From a bacterium (lineage in GTDB: Bacteria; Ratteibacteria; UBA8468; B48-G9; JAFGKM01), in contig DAORXQ010000012.1 in assembly GCA_035371905.1 (NCBI GenBank), positions 15,600 to 32,303 of the forward strand: DNA of 16,704 bases. Reading direction: 5' to 3'. The notes beneath the pieces are model-generated. The model did not search any database, was not told the origin of the DNA, and saw nothing but the letters and a program-made list of their open reading frames with translations. Shown piece after piece: positions 7,065 through 13,399 of the stretch. How positions within the stretch are numbered: the stretch's first letter is position 1; each line of letters opens with the position of its first letter. Position numbers and translations under genes: made by a program.

Positions 7065-9431
7065 TTAAAATTTTAAACTTCTCCAGTTTTCATAAATTAG
7101 GTCTAGAGAAATTTTGAATAATTTTTTATTTCCCCAGAAACCAATCATTTCCTTTTTTTCTATAACCTGTCCTATCTGACTCACTTCTTCGCCTTTAAAA
7201 AGTTTTTCAAATTCATTTATTTTTTCTTTTTCCACTTCCACAACAAATCTACCACAACTTTCTGAAAAAAGAATTATTTCAGGTTCTTTTTCTTCACTTA
7301 AAACATCAAGAAAATTTATTTCACATCCAAGATTTCCCCCTATCATCATTTCATTTATAGTTGTTATTAATCCACCATCTGAACAGTCATGACAACTTTT
7401 AATCAGTCCTTCTTTAATACCTGTATGAATTTTTTTCATTAAATTCAAAGTTTTTTCTGGTCTTGGTTTAGGTACAATTCCACCTTTTATACCATACATT
7501 CTGTAAAACTGGGATGAGCCGAGTTCATTAAACGTTTTCCCGAGGACATAGATAATATTTCTTCCCTTTTTAAATTCAGTTGAGGTTATCTTTCTTACAT
7601 CTTCAATAACACCTATTCCGGAGATAAGAAGAGTTCCGGGAATTGAAATTATTTTTCCATTCTTTCCCCTGAAATAGTTATTTAAACTATCCTTTCCTGA
7701 AATAAAAGGGACCTTATATTTCAAAGCATAATCCTTACATCCCTTCACACATCTTACAAGTTTACCAAGTTCTTTTTCATCGGAAACATTTCCCCAGCAG
7801 AAATTATCAAGTATTGCAATTTTTTCAGGATTTCCTCCACAACTTACAATATTTCTTATACATTCTTCAATACAGCATCCAGCCATATAATAAGGGTCAA
7901 TTTCTCCATAAAAAGGATTTATTCCACAACCTATAACTAATCCTTCATATGTTTCGTAAAATGGTTTCAATACAACTCCATCAGATACACCCCTGCTTTC
8001 ATATCCTAAAAGTGGTTTTAAAACAGTTCTTCCTCCAACCTCGTGGTCATATTGATGAACAACTTCTTCTTTTGAAGATATAACAGGTGTTGAAATTAAT
8101 TTTAAAATATCCTCTTTCAGATTTTTTGATTTGAAATTTAATTTCTTTTCTTCTTTTTTTTCAAAAAAACACTTAAGATTTCTTTCAGGTATTCCTTTAT
8201 GAAGAAATTTCATATCAATATCACAAACAATTTCATCTTTATAATAAACAGTTAATTTACCTGTTTTTATAAATTTTCCTATCACAGTTGCTTCAACATC
8301 TTCGGAGTTAAAAAGAGATATGAGTTTTTCAATATTTTTTTCTGGAACTGCGAGAACCATTCTTTCCTGAGATTCTGAGAGAAAAATTTCCCACGGGAGT
8401 AAACCTTCATATTTAAGAGGTACTTTATCAAGATAAACAACTGCACCTGTATCCTTTCCCATCTCGCCAATTGCTGAAGAAAATCCGCCTGCACCACAAT
8501 CGGTGATGGAGTTATATAAATTCAAATCCCGTGCAACAAGTAAAACATCCTGAAATTTTTTTTCAACTATTGGATTTCCTATTTGAACAACACTTGTCGG
8601 GATATCCTCTTTTAAACTTGCAGAAGAAAATGTTGCTCCATGAATACCATCTCTTCCAGTTCTTCCTCCAATAACAACAATGAAATCACCATCTTTTACT
8701 TTTTTTTCCACTTTATCAACAGGTAAAATCCCGACTGTTCCGCAGTAAACAAGACAGTTATAAACATATCCATCATCAAAAATTATTGCTCCATTTCCTG
8801 TAGGAATACCCATTCTGTTTCCGTAATCCCTTACACCACTTACAACTCCTCTGAAAACTCTTCTGGGATGCAAGACGCCTTCAGGTAATTTTTCATATGA
8901 ATAGTCAAGAGGACCGAAACAGAAAACATCAGTGTTTAAAATTGGTTTTGCTCCAAGACCGACACCAAGAATATCTCTTATTACTCCTCCTATTCCTGTT
9001 CCTGCGCCTCCATATGGTTCAAGGGCAGATGGATGATTATGTGTTTCCACTTTGAAAGCAACTCCCCATTTTTCATTTAATTCAATTATTCCTGCATTAT
9101 CTTTAAAAACAGAAATACACCAGTCATAATTTAACTTTTCTGTAACTTCCATTATTTCTTTAAGTAAACAGATGTTAGTTTTTTCTTCTTTTTCTCCGAT
9201 TTTTTCTACATAATTGATATTTGCTTTAAATGTTTTATGACAGCAGTGTTCACTCCATGTCTGGGCAAGACATTCAAGTTCACAATCTGTTGGGTTTCTT
9301 CCTATTGAAAGAAAGTATTCTTTTATTTTTCTCATTTCACCTATATCAAGTGATAGAAGGTTTTTTTCACTTATTTCAATTAGGGTTTTATCGTCAGCAT
9401 TTAAAATATCAATTTCTTTTGCATGTTTCAT
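7065..9431 (-). CDS. purL: phosphoribosylformylglycinamidine synthase subunit II
   Basis: ATP-dependent synthetase subunit of FGAM synthase, converting FGAR and ammonia to FGAM. At 788 residues it is the small PurL type that needs separate PurQ and PurS. Landmarks: LAQTWSEHCCHKTF (55-68) with the conserved His62, VETHNHPSALEPYGGAGTG (128-146), GGRTGRDGIHGATF, then a second AIRS-like half with GYESRGVSDG and CHDCSDGGL. Both halves look complete. The start overlaps the purS stop as ATGA and has AAGGAAGG upstream. With purS before it and purQ after, all FGAM synthase subunits come from one message in contiguous order. Confidence 0.97.
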   Translation of the reverse strand: MKHAKEIDILNADDKTLIEISEKNLLSLDIGEMRKIKEYFLSIGRNPTDCELECLAQTWSEHCCHKTFKANINYVEKIGEKEEKTNICLLKEIMEVTEKLNYDWCISVFKDNAGIIELNEKWGVAFKVETHNHPSALEPYGGAGTGIGGVIRDILGVGLGAKPILNTDVFCFGPLDYSYEKLPEGVLHPRRVFRGVVSGVRDYGNRMGIPTGNGAIIFDDGYVYNCLVYCGTVGILPVDKVEKKVKDGDFIVVIGGRTGRDGIHGATFSSASLKEDIPTSVVQIGNPIVEKKFQDVLLVARDLNLYNSITDCGAGGFSSAIGEMGKDTGAVVYLDKVPLKYEGLLPWEIFLSESQERMVLAVPEKNIEKLISLFNSEDVEATVIGKFIKTGKLTVYYKDEIVCDIDMKFLHKGIPERNLKCFFEKKEEKKLNFKSKNLKEDILKLISTPVISSKEEVVHQYDHEVGGRTVLKPLLGYESRGVSDGVVLKPFYETYEGLVIGCGINPFYGEIDPYYMAGCCIEECIRNIVSCGGNPEKIAILDNFCWGNVSDEKELGKLVRCVKGCKDYALKYKVPFISGKDSLNNYFRGKNGKIISIPGTLLISGIGVIEDVRKITSTEFKKGRNIIYVLGKTFNELGSSQFYRMYGIKGGIVPKPRPEKTLNLMKKIHTGIKEGLIKSCHDCSDGGLITTINEMMIGGNLGCEINFLDVLSEEKEPEIILFSESCGRFVVEVEKEKINEFEKLFKGEEVSQIGQVIEKKEMIGFWGNKKLFKISLDLIYENWRSLKF

Positions 9432-9913
9432 TTGCCCATACCTTCCTTTTTAAAAATAAAATAATTATGAATTAAAGTATTTGCAAGAATTTTTTCACAA
9501 ATTTCTTTTATCTGGTCTTCTTTAAGTTTTCCCTTTATATAATATTTTTTCCCTGTTTTTACATCCACGTCTTTTAAAATTCCGCTTTCTATTATTGTTT
9601 TTTTACTTGTCTCACCAACAGGGTCAGTTACCCCTTCTTTTAAAAATACTTCAACTATCCAGTAATTTTTTTTTGTTTTGCTTTTTTTATAAATTAAAAA
9701 ATCTTCAGAAACATTATCAATAAGAAGTTCTTTTGCAATTTTTTCTATATTCTTTTTTTCTGTATTACACTCAATTTTATATAAGTTTGAAACCTTCACT
9801 TCCTCAATATCAGAAATTCCCAATTCCTCAATACTTTTTTTAACATCCTCTCCAAAAACATCCCTTATATTTCTTTTCTTATATATTTCAACTATCCAGT
9901 AATTTTTATTCAT
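9428..9913 (-). CDS. purS: FGAM synthase PurS subunit, tandem fusion of two PurS domains
   Basis: PurS normally is an 80-residue protein that dimerises and bridges PurL and PurQ. Here two PurS units are fused. Counting from the chosen start (161 residues), unit 1 is about 4-76 and unit 2 about 83-155. Matching pieces are NYWIVEIYKKRNIRDVFGED with NYWIVEVFLKEGVTDPVGET, KKSIEELGI with KKTIIESGI, and EDFLIYK with HNYFIFK. A longer start at 9937 (169 residues) is possible. 9913 is preferred because the PurS domain begins there, and because it gives an 8-base ATGAATAA overlap with queD, the same arrangement seen at two other starts here plus queD itself. The gene sits directly before purL, overlapping by 4 bases. 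Confidence 0.87.
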   Translation of the reverse strand: MNKNYWIVEIYKKRNIRDVFGEDVKKSIEELGISDIEEVKVSNLYKIECNTEKKNIEKIAKELLIDNVSEDFLIYKKSKTKKNYWIVEVFLKEGVTDPVGETSKKTIIESGILKDVDVKTGKKYYIKGKLKEDQIKEICEKILANTLIHNYFIFKKEGMGK

Positions 9914-10274
9914 AGTAACTTGCGCATTGTTTTTCATTTTCCCATACCGTTACTTTTTGAATTCTTACAGGATAACCTCTGAGTAATCTTTCCATTTTTT
10001 TATAAATAAAGAAAGCAATATTTTCAGAACTTGGATTTCTTTCTATAAAAAAGGGTATTGAGTTTAAATTTTTATGGTCAAGCATTTTTAAAATAATGTT
10101 CAGTTTTTTCTTTAAGATATTAAAATCAATAAGTAAACCAATTCTATCAAGTGTTTCCCCTGTTACTATAATTTCAACTTTCCAGTTATGCCCGTGTAGA
10201 TTTTCGCATCTACCTTTATAATTTCTTAAACTGTGAGCCGAAGAAAATTCTCCATTAATTTTTAGTTCATACAT
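9906..10274 (-). CDS. queD: 6-carboxy-5,6,7,8-tetrahydropterin synthase / 6-pyruvoyl-tetrahydropterin synthase family
   Basis: A 122-residue member of the PTPS/QueD family, which converts dihydroneopterin triphosphate to 6-carboxytetrahydropterin on the way to queuosine. Zinc ligands are His14 (FSSAHSL) and His27 and His29 in the CENLHGHNW motif; Cys23 is the nucleophile. LDHKNLN (65-71), ENIA (84-87) and the substrate-binding Glu112 in VTVWEN are also present. The CxxxHGH spacing favours QueD over eukaryote-type PTPS. No queC, queE or folE is in the window, so folate or biopterin roles cannot be excluded. The start overlaps murI by 8 bases (ATGTATGA) without a Shine-Dalgarno sequence, so it is probably translated by reinitiation. 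Confidence 0.9.
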   Translation of the reverse strand: MYELKINGEFSSAHSLRNYKGRCENLHGHNWKVEIIVTGETLDRIGLLIDFNILKKKLNIILKMLDHKNLNSIPFFIERNPSSENIAFFIYKKMERLLRGYPVRIQKVTVWENEKQCASYYE

Positions 10275-11064
10275 TTTTAGTAAGTTTATATTTTATGTTA
10301 TTTTTTTCAAAAAGAAATTTGATTGTTTTTTCCACATGTGGACTTATATCACTGAAATACAATGATATTTTACCTTTGCCACCTTTATTGTTTAAATTAT
10401 TTTCTTCAATTATATTTTTTATTTTGATAGAAACTTCATAAGAAGCATCAATTATTTCAACATTTTTTCCCATAATTTTCTGTATTGTTTTTTTTAAATA
10501 AGGATAATGGGTACATCCAAGAACAAGTGTATCAATATTTTTTTTCTTTAATTCACTTAAGTAAATCTCAGCAATCTTATAACTTATTTCATTTTCAAAC
10601 CATCCTTCTTCAACAACAGGAACAAATAAAGGACAATCTTTCGTATAAACTTCTATCCCTTTATATTTTGAAAATAACTTTTGATATCTTAAACTTGAAA
10701 TTGTAGCGGTTGTTCCAATAACTCCAATTTTTTTATTTTTTGTTAATTTTACTGCTTTTTCAACAGTTGGTTCAATAACATCAATAATTTTGATATTTTT
10801 AAATTTTTTTCTCAAATAGTAGGAAGCATATGAAGATACAGTATGGCAGGCAATTACTATCAATTTTGGATTGTATTTTAAAAGAAAAATAACATCTTCA
10901 ACTGCAAATTTTTTAATTACCCTTTCTGATTTGGTTCCATATGGAACCCTTGCTGTGTCTCCAAAATAAATGATATTCTCTTCTGGCAGGACTTTTATAA
11001 TTTCTTTTACAACACTTAAACCACCAACACCTGAATCAAAAATCCCGATCGGATTTTTATTCAT
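10267..11064 (-). CDS. murI: glutamate racemase
   Basis: Makes D-glutamate for peptidoglycan by a two-cysteine racemisation. The 265-residue protein has GIFDSGVGGLSV (7-18, Asp10), YFGDTARVPYGTKS (33-46), Cys73 in IACHTVSS and Cys184/His186 in LGCTHYPYL, the full catalytic set. One deviation: the first cysteine motif is usually ACNT(A), but here His74 replaces the Asn that helps hold the substrate. Length is normal. The start overlaps the amidase stop by 4 bases (ATGA), so two peptidoglycan genes are coupled, while queD follows with an 8-base overlap. Confidence 0.93.
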   Translation of the reverse strand: MNKNPIGIFDSGVGGLSVVKEIIKVLPEENIIYFGDTARVPYGTKSERVIKKFAVEDVIFLLKYNPKLIVIACHTVSSYASYYLRKKFKNIKIIDVIEPTVEKAVKLTKNKKIGVIGTTATISSLRYQKLFSKYKGIEVYTKDCPLFVPVVEEGWFENEISYKIAEIYLSELKKKNIDTLVLGCTHYPYLKKTIQKIMGKNVEIIDASYEVSIKIKNIIEENNLNNKGGKGKISLYFSDISPHVEKTIKFLFEKNNIKYKLTKNV

Positions 11065-12161
11065 TTTATTATTTCTCTTTTCTTTAAATATTCAATAATT
11101 GCTTTTCCAAGTGTCTCTGCAATTGCCTGTCTTACTTCAACATCTTTCAGATTGAATTCAATATTAGGATTACATATAAATCCAATCTCGGTTAAAACAG
11201 AAATCATCGGAGTATACTTTAAAACATAGAAATTCCCTCTTTTAGCCCCTCTGTCAGGAGTTATTAATCTTTCTGCAAGTTTTTCCTGAACACATTCTGC
11301 AAGAATTCTACCTTCATCAATTATATCGGTTTCGTTTAAATTATTTAATATCTGATTTAATACAGAATCATTATTTTCTTCTTTTAATTCTCCTTCTCCA
11401 TCATTGGATTTTGGTAAACTATTTGTTTCTACTTTACAGTATGGATAATATGTCTCAAAACCTGTTGCATCAAATCTATTAAATCTTGAAGAGTTTGTAT
11501 GAACTGAGAAGAAAATATCAGCATTTAATGTTTTTGCAATATTAACTCTTTCTTCAAGTGAAATAAAAACATCTTCCTTTCTTGTTAAATAAATTTCTAT
11601 AGAGGGATAACTTTCAAGTTGTTTTTTTAAATATTTTTCAAGTCGTAAGGATACATCAAGATTCACATCTTTTTCTTTTAAACCATAATTTCCAATAGCA
11701 CCTGAATCATGTCCTCCATGACCGGGGTCTATTACTATAATAAATTTTCTACTTTCTTTTTTTTCCTCTGATGTTTTTTCTCTTTCTTCTTTTTTTTCTG
11801 AAATTTTGAAATCTGCAAATATTTTTGAAAAATCCTCAACTGGTATTAATATGTCTCCTTCAATTTCTTTTGGAGTATTTTTAATCTCAATCGTTTTACC
11901 ACCTACAATTAAAGTTTTATCATCTATTCTGAATTTTATCTGTGTACCATCAAAAAATACGAAAATCCTATCCTCAATTTTAGCCCAGTTATCGGAATTT
12001 ATTATTTTAAGGAATGATTTTAGTGAGATATACTGAACATCCTTTATTAAATATGTAGGGATTTTTCTCGTTTTTATTTCTTCTTCTAAATTTAGTGAGT
12101 AAATGCTTAAAGATGTTAATAAAATAAAAAAAATCAAAAACCTTATATTTTTCAAAAACAT
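11061..12161 (-). CDS. N-acetylmuramoyl-L-alanine amidase (Amidase_3) with N-terminal beta domain
   Basis: An exported cell-wall hydrolase that cuts the bond between MurNAc and the stem peptide. Residues 1-23 look like a signal peptide or anchor. Residues about 25-118 resemble a copper-amine-oxidase-N/stalk-type beta domain (VQYISLKSFLKI, IEIKNTPKEIEGDILIPVEDF). A charged linker of Glu and Lys spans about 119-138. The zinc amidase runs from 139 to the end: VIDPGHGGHDSGA (His148), KEKD (Glu163), FSVHTNSS (His221) and LTEIGFICN (catalytic Glu325). An acidic insert around 245-282 (KSNDGEGELKEENND) is longer than usual and could cover the active site. AGGAGA before the ATG supports the start. Gene names AmiA/B/C cannot be assigned. 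Confidence 0.9.
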   Translation of the reverse strand: MFLKNIRFLIFFILLTSLSIYSLNLEEEIKTRKIPTYLIKDVQYISLKSFLKIINSDNWAKIEDRIFVFFDGTQIKFRIDDKTLIVGGKTIEIKNTPKEIEGDILIPVEDFSKIFADFKISEKKEEREKTSEEKKESRKFIIVIDPGHGGHDSGAIGNYGLKEKDVNLDVSLRLEKYLKKQLESYPSIEIYLTRKEDVFISLEERVNIAKTLNADIFFSVHTNSSRFNRFDATGFETYYPYCKVETNSLPKSNDGEGELKEENNDSVLNQILNNLNETDIIDEGRILAECVQEKLAERLITPDRGAKRGNFYVLKYTPMISVLTEIGFICNPNIEFNLKDVEVRQAIAETLGKAIIEYLKKREIIK

Positions 12162-12230
12162 ACCAAATTTCTCCTAAAAAATTTTTATGTTTACAATCAA
12201 TTTTTCTTTTTTGCTTATAATATTTTAAAT
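12162..12230 (-). other. AT-rich leader before the amidase gene
   Basis: Sixty-nine bases between the repeat block and the amidase start. They hold the amidase ribosome site (AGGAGA) and an AT-rich stretch with a -10-like TATTAT but no convincing -35 at proper distance. With no clear promoter, the amidase operon may be transcribed through the tmRNA and repeat block from the upstream promoter; this is uncertain. Confidence 0.35.
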
Positions 12231-12417
12231 TGCTGAATATGTGGAGGCGGCGGGTACTGCCCCCGCGTCCGTCGCTATCGCTCCCGGGACAGGGGAGATT
12301 CCCCTTTCCCGACGATACCCCCACAACATATAAGGGGAAAAATCTTTTTCCCCTTAAACCCTTTTTCTGTCCGCTGGTAAGCCCTGATGCTTCAGTTTTC
12401 CTTGTTCCTTTAGTTTT
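12231..12417 (-). repeat. 187-bp tandem repeat, unit A (distal copy)
   Basis: This unit is identical by eye to 12418-12604. Read on the minus strand, each unit ends with a 40-bp copy of the region around the tmRNA 3' end (12231-12270 here): the last 29 nt of ssrA (GGAC, T-arm, acceptor strand) plus 11 nt of flank. The other 147 bp hold a perfect 11-bp inverted repeat (AAGGGGAAAAA / TTTTTCCCCTT, 12332-12355) and a G+C-rich segment that can fold with the copied acceptor strand. Base composition is much richer in G+C than the neighbouring genes. Identity of the copies means recent duplication, gene conversion or an assembly artefact. Confidence 0.93.
12240..12325 (-). ncRNA. possible tRNA-like / mini-tmRNA fold, copy A
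   Basis: Within unit A an 86-nt minus-strand segment can fold as a closed tRNA-like domain. TGTGGGGG (12318-12325) pairs with CCTCCACA (12240-12247) over 8 bp, including one G-U pair at the third position counted from the first of the five Gs. A long arm closes with TATCG/CGATA and has inner GGGA/TCCC and GGGGA/TCCCC stems. The copied T-arm GCGGG/CCCGC then leads back to the acceptor strand. There is no D-arm, anticodon, tag frame or pseudoknot. Expression and function are unknown; it could equally be a folded non-functional relic. Confidence 0.4.
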
Positions 12418-12604
12418 TGCTGAATATGTGGAGGCGGCGGGTACTGCCCCCGCGTCCGTCGCTATCGCTCCCGGGACAGGGGAGATTCCCCTTTCCCGAC
12501 GATACCCCCACAACATATAAGGGGAAAAATCTTTTTCCCCTTAAACCCTTTTTCTGTCCGCTGGTAAGCCCTGATGCTTCAGTTTTCCTTGTTCCTTTAG
12601 TTTT
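12418..12604 (-). repeat. 187-bp tandem repeat, unit B (proximal copy)
   Basis: Second full unit, directly abutting unit A with no spacer. The ssrA 3'-end copy is at 12418-12457 and the 11-bp inverted repeat at 12519-12542. Read on the minus strand, it follows the true ssrA 3' end. The open frames crossing it on both strands show no recognisable protein and repeat in phase with the unit, so they are not taken as genes. Confidence 0.93.
12427..12512 (-). ncRNA. possible tRNA-like / mini-tmRNA fold, copy B
   Basis: Identical copy of the fold in unit A, 187 bp closer to ssrA. The acceptor-type helix is formed by 12505-12512 and 12427-12434. Since both units are identical, no compensatory changes can be used to test the structure inside this window. 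Confidence 0.4.
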
Positions 12605-12644
12605 TGCTGAATATGTGGAGGCGGCGGGTACTGCCCCCGCGTCC
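12605..12644 (-). repeat. 40-bp core of the repeat, original copy inside the ssrA 3' end
   Basis: The third and presumably parental copy of the repeated 40 bp. Bases 12616-12644 are the T-arm and acceptor strand of the real tmRNA; 12605-12615 is downstream flank. Identity with the other two copies stops exactly at 12644/12645, where the tmRNA body (P2 helix) begins. A direct repeat of a tmRNA 3' end is the layout left by site-specific integration into ssrA, although no integrase is visible here. Confidence 0.85.
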
Positions 12645-12965
12645 AGAAAGAATCCTGATAGAGTATCTACCTGTATAGTCAGAAGTTTTTTCTTAGGGTA
12701 AAAAGGCACTTCTGACAGGCCCTTTTACCCGCATCCTTTTTATTAATCTTCTTTAAGGGAAAAGGATAACCCTTAAAGAAGATGCCTCTTAGCCGACCCA
12801 TTTTACAGAGTCAGAGGCAAACTCTGTAAATGGGTGACTGCATTTTATGCAGCCAGAGTATTTGCTGTTACGGCAGTTATTTTTTGTCAGGTTTTTACAA
12901 GTTCCTGACAAACTTGACAGGCAACTCTATCCGGATTTCTTCCTGTCGATTCCTATTTCGCCCCC
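12616..12965 (-). ncRNA. ssrA: transfer-messenger RNA (tmRNA), one-piece, complete
   Basis: A 350-nt tmRNA that rescues stalled ribosomes with SmpB. The acceptor stem is GGGGGCG (12965-12959) with CGCCTCC (12623-12617), and G3-U70 marks it for alanyl-tRNA synthetase. AATCGACAGG follows near the 5' end. P2 pairs 12924-12942 with 12646-12664. Four pseudoknots are explicit: PK1 12885-12916 (TGTCAGG/CCTGACA), PK2 12784-12835 (GCCTCT/AGAGGC), PK3 12733-12783 (ATCCTTTT/AAAAGGAT), PK4 12678-12730 (GTCAGAAGT/ACTTCTGAC). P5 (CTGCAT/ATGCAG) encloses the tag stop. The T-loop GGCAGTA (12629-12635) departs from the usual TTCRANY. CCA is not encoded (A then CAT), so it must be added. The 5' end overlaps smpB by 13 nt. 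Confidence 0.96.
12845..12874 (-). other. tmRNA tag reading frame, AVTANTLAA-stop
   Basis: After AAAAAATAACT, which lines up with AAAAAATAGTC before the E. coli resume codon, the frame reads GCC GTA ACA GCA AAT ACT CTG GCT GCA TAA. With the alanine carried by tmRNA the added peptide would be A-AVTANTLAA. It ends in LAA, the part recognised by ClpXP-type proteases. It is one residue shorter than the E. coli tag and lacks the acidic residues of ANDENYALAA. The stop codon lies in the P5 hairpin. The resume codon is inferred by alignment; starting at the later GCA would leave only ANTLAA. Confidence 0.85.
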
Positions 12966-13399
12966 ATATTTTTCATTTTTCTTGCTATATCTCTCTCAAT
13001 TTCTCTTTCTTTCAATTCCCTTCTTTTGTCAAAGAGCTTTTTACCTTTTGCAACAGCAAGTTCTATTTTAGCCAGACCTCTATTATTAAAATACACTGAA
13101 AGTGGTACAAGTGTCAAGCGTTTTTCTGAAACTCTTTTTTCAAGTCGTCTTATTTCATTTTTATTCAGTAACAATTTTTTCTTTCTCAAAGGATTGATTT
13201 TTTCAAATGAGGACTGATAGGGTGCAATATAAAAATTATAAAGAAAAACTTCTCCATTTTCTACCTTTGCATAAGAATCTTTAAATGCAATTTTTCCCTC
13301 TCTAATTGACTTTACCTCACTTCCTTTAAGAACAATACCCGCTTCTATTCTTTCAAGAATTTCATAATCATGATAAGCACTTTTGTTTTCTATTTTCAT
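12953..13399 (-). CDS. smpB: SsrA-binding protein SmpB
   Basis: The tmRNA partner protein, 148 residues. The N-terminal barrel shows ENKSAYHDYEILERIEAGIV (3-22), LKGSEVKSIREG (23-34), DSYAKVENGEVFLYNFYIAPY, and FDKRRELKEREIERDIARKMKNMGAK as the basic C-terminal tail that enters the decoding centre. The tail ends at the same place as E. coli SmpB (KN then 3-4 residues), so the protein is full length. The start directly follows the stop of the UbiB-like gene (TAAATG), with GAGGGA upstream. The last codons ATG GGG GCG AAA TAG contain the tmRNA 5' end: the stop codon and the Gly, Ala and Lys codons are inside ssrA. Confidence 0.97.
   Translation of the reverse strand: MKIENKSAYHDYEILERIEAGIVLKGSEVKSIREGKIAFKDSYAKVENGEVFLYNFYIAPYQSSFEKINPLRKKKLLLNKNEIRRLEKRVSEKRLTLVPLSVYFNNRGLAKIELAVAKGKKLFDKRRELKEREIERDIARKMKNMGAK

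Noticed and set aside
9914..9937. Upstream start of purS at 9937
   Set aside because: It adds eight residues before the domain with no clear ribosome site. The start at 9913 fits the domain and the 8-base overlap pattern.
12332..12355. Intrinsic terminator after the repeats (11-bp inverted repeat, also at 12519-12542)
   Set aside because: The stem is perfect, but the T residues are inside the stem and no T-run follows on the minus strand. A processing or pausing role is possible, but not enough for a terminator call.
12231..12644. A circularly permuted, two-piece tmRNA made from the repeat units
   Set aside because: At first the copied 3' end followed by a GGGGG segment looked permuted. The full one-piece tmRNA with P2 and four pseudoknots at 12616-12965 explains the 3' end, and the repeat has no tag or pseudoknots.
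12007..12709. Open frames of 94-169 codons on both strands across the 187-bp repeats
   Set aside because: They follow from G+C-rich repeat DNA, repeat in phase with the unit, run through the tmRNA 3' end and amidase leader, and show no domain or ribosome site.
12984..13015. Own promoter for ssrA inside the smpB end (TTGAAA and TATAGC)
   Set aside because: The spacer is 20 bases and the -10 is poor. It cannot be ruled out, but it is too weak to list as a feature.
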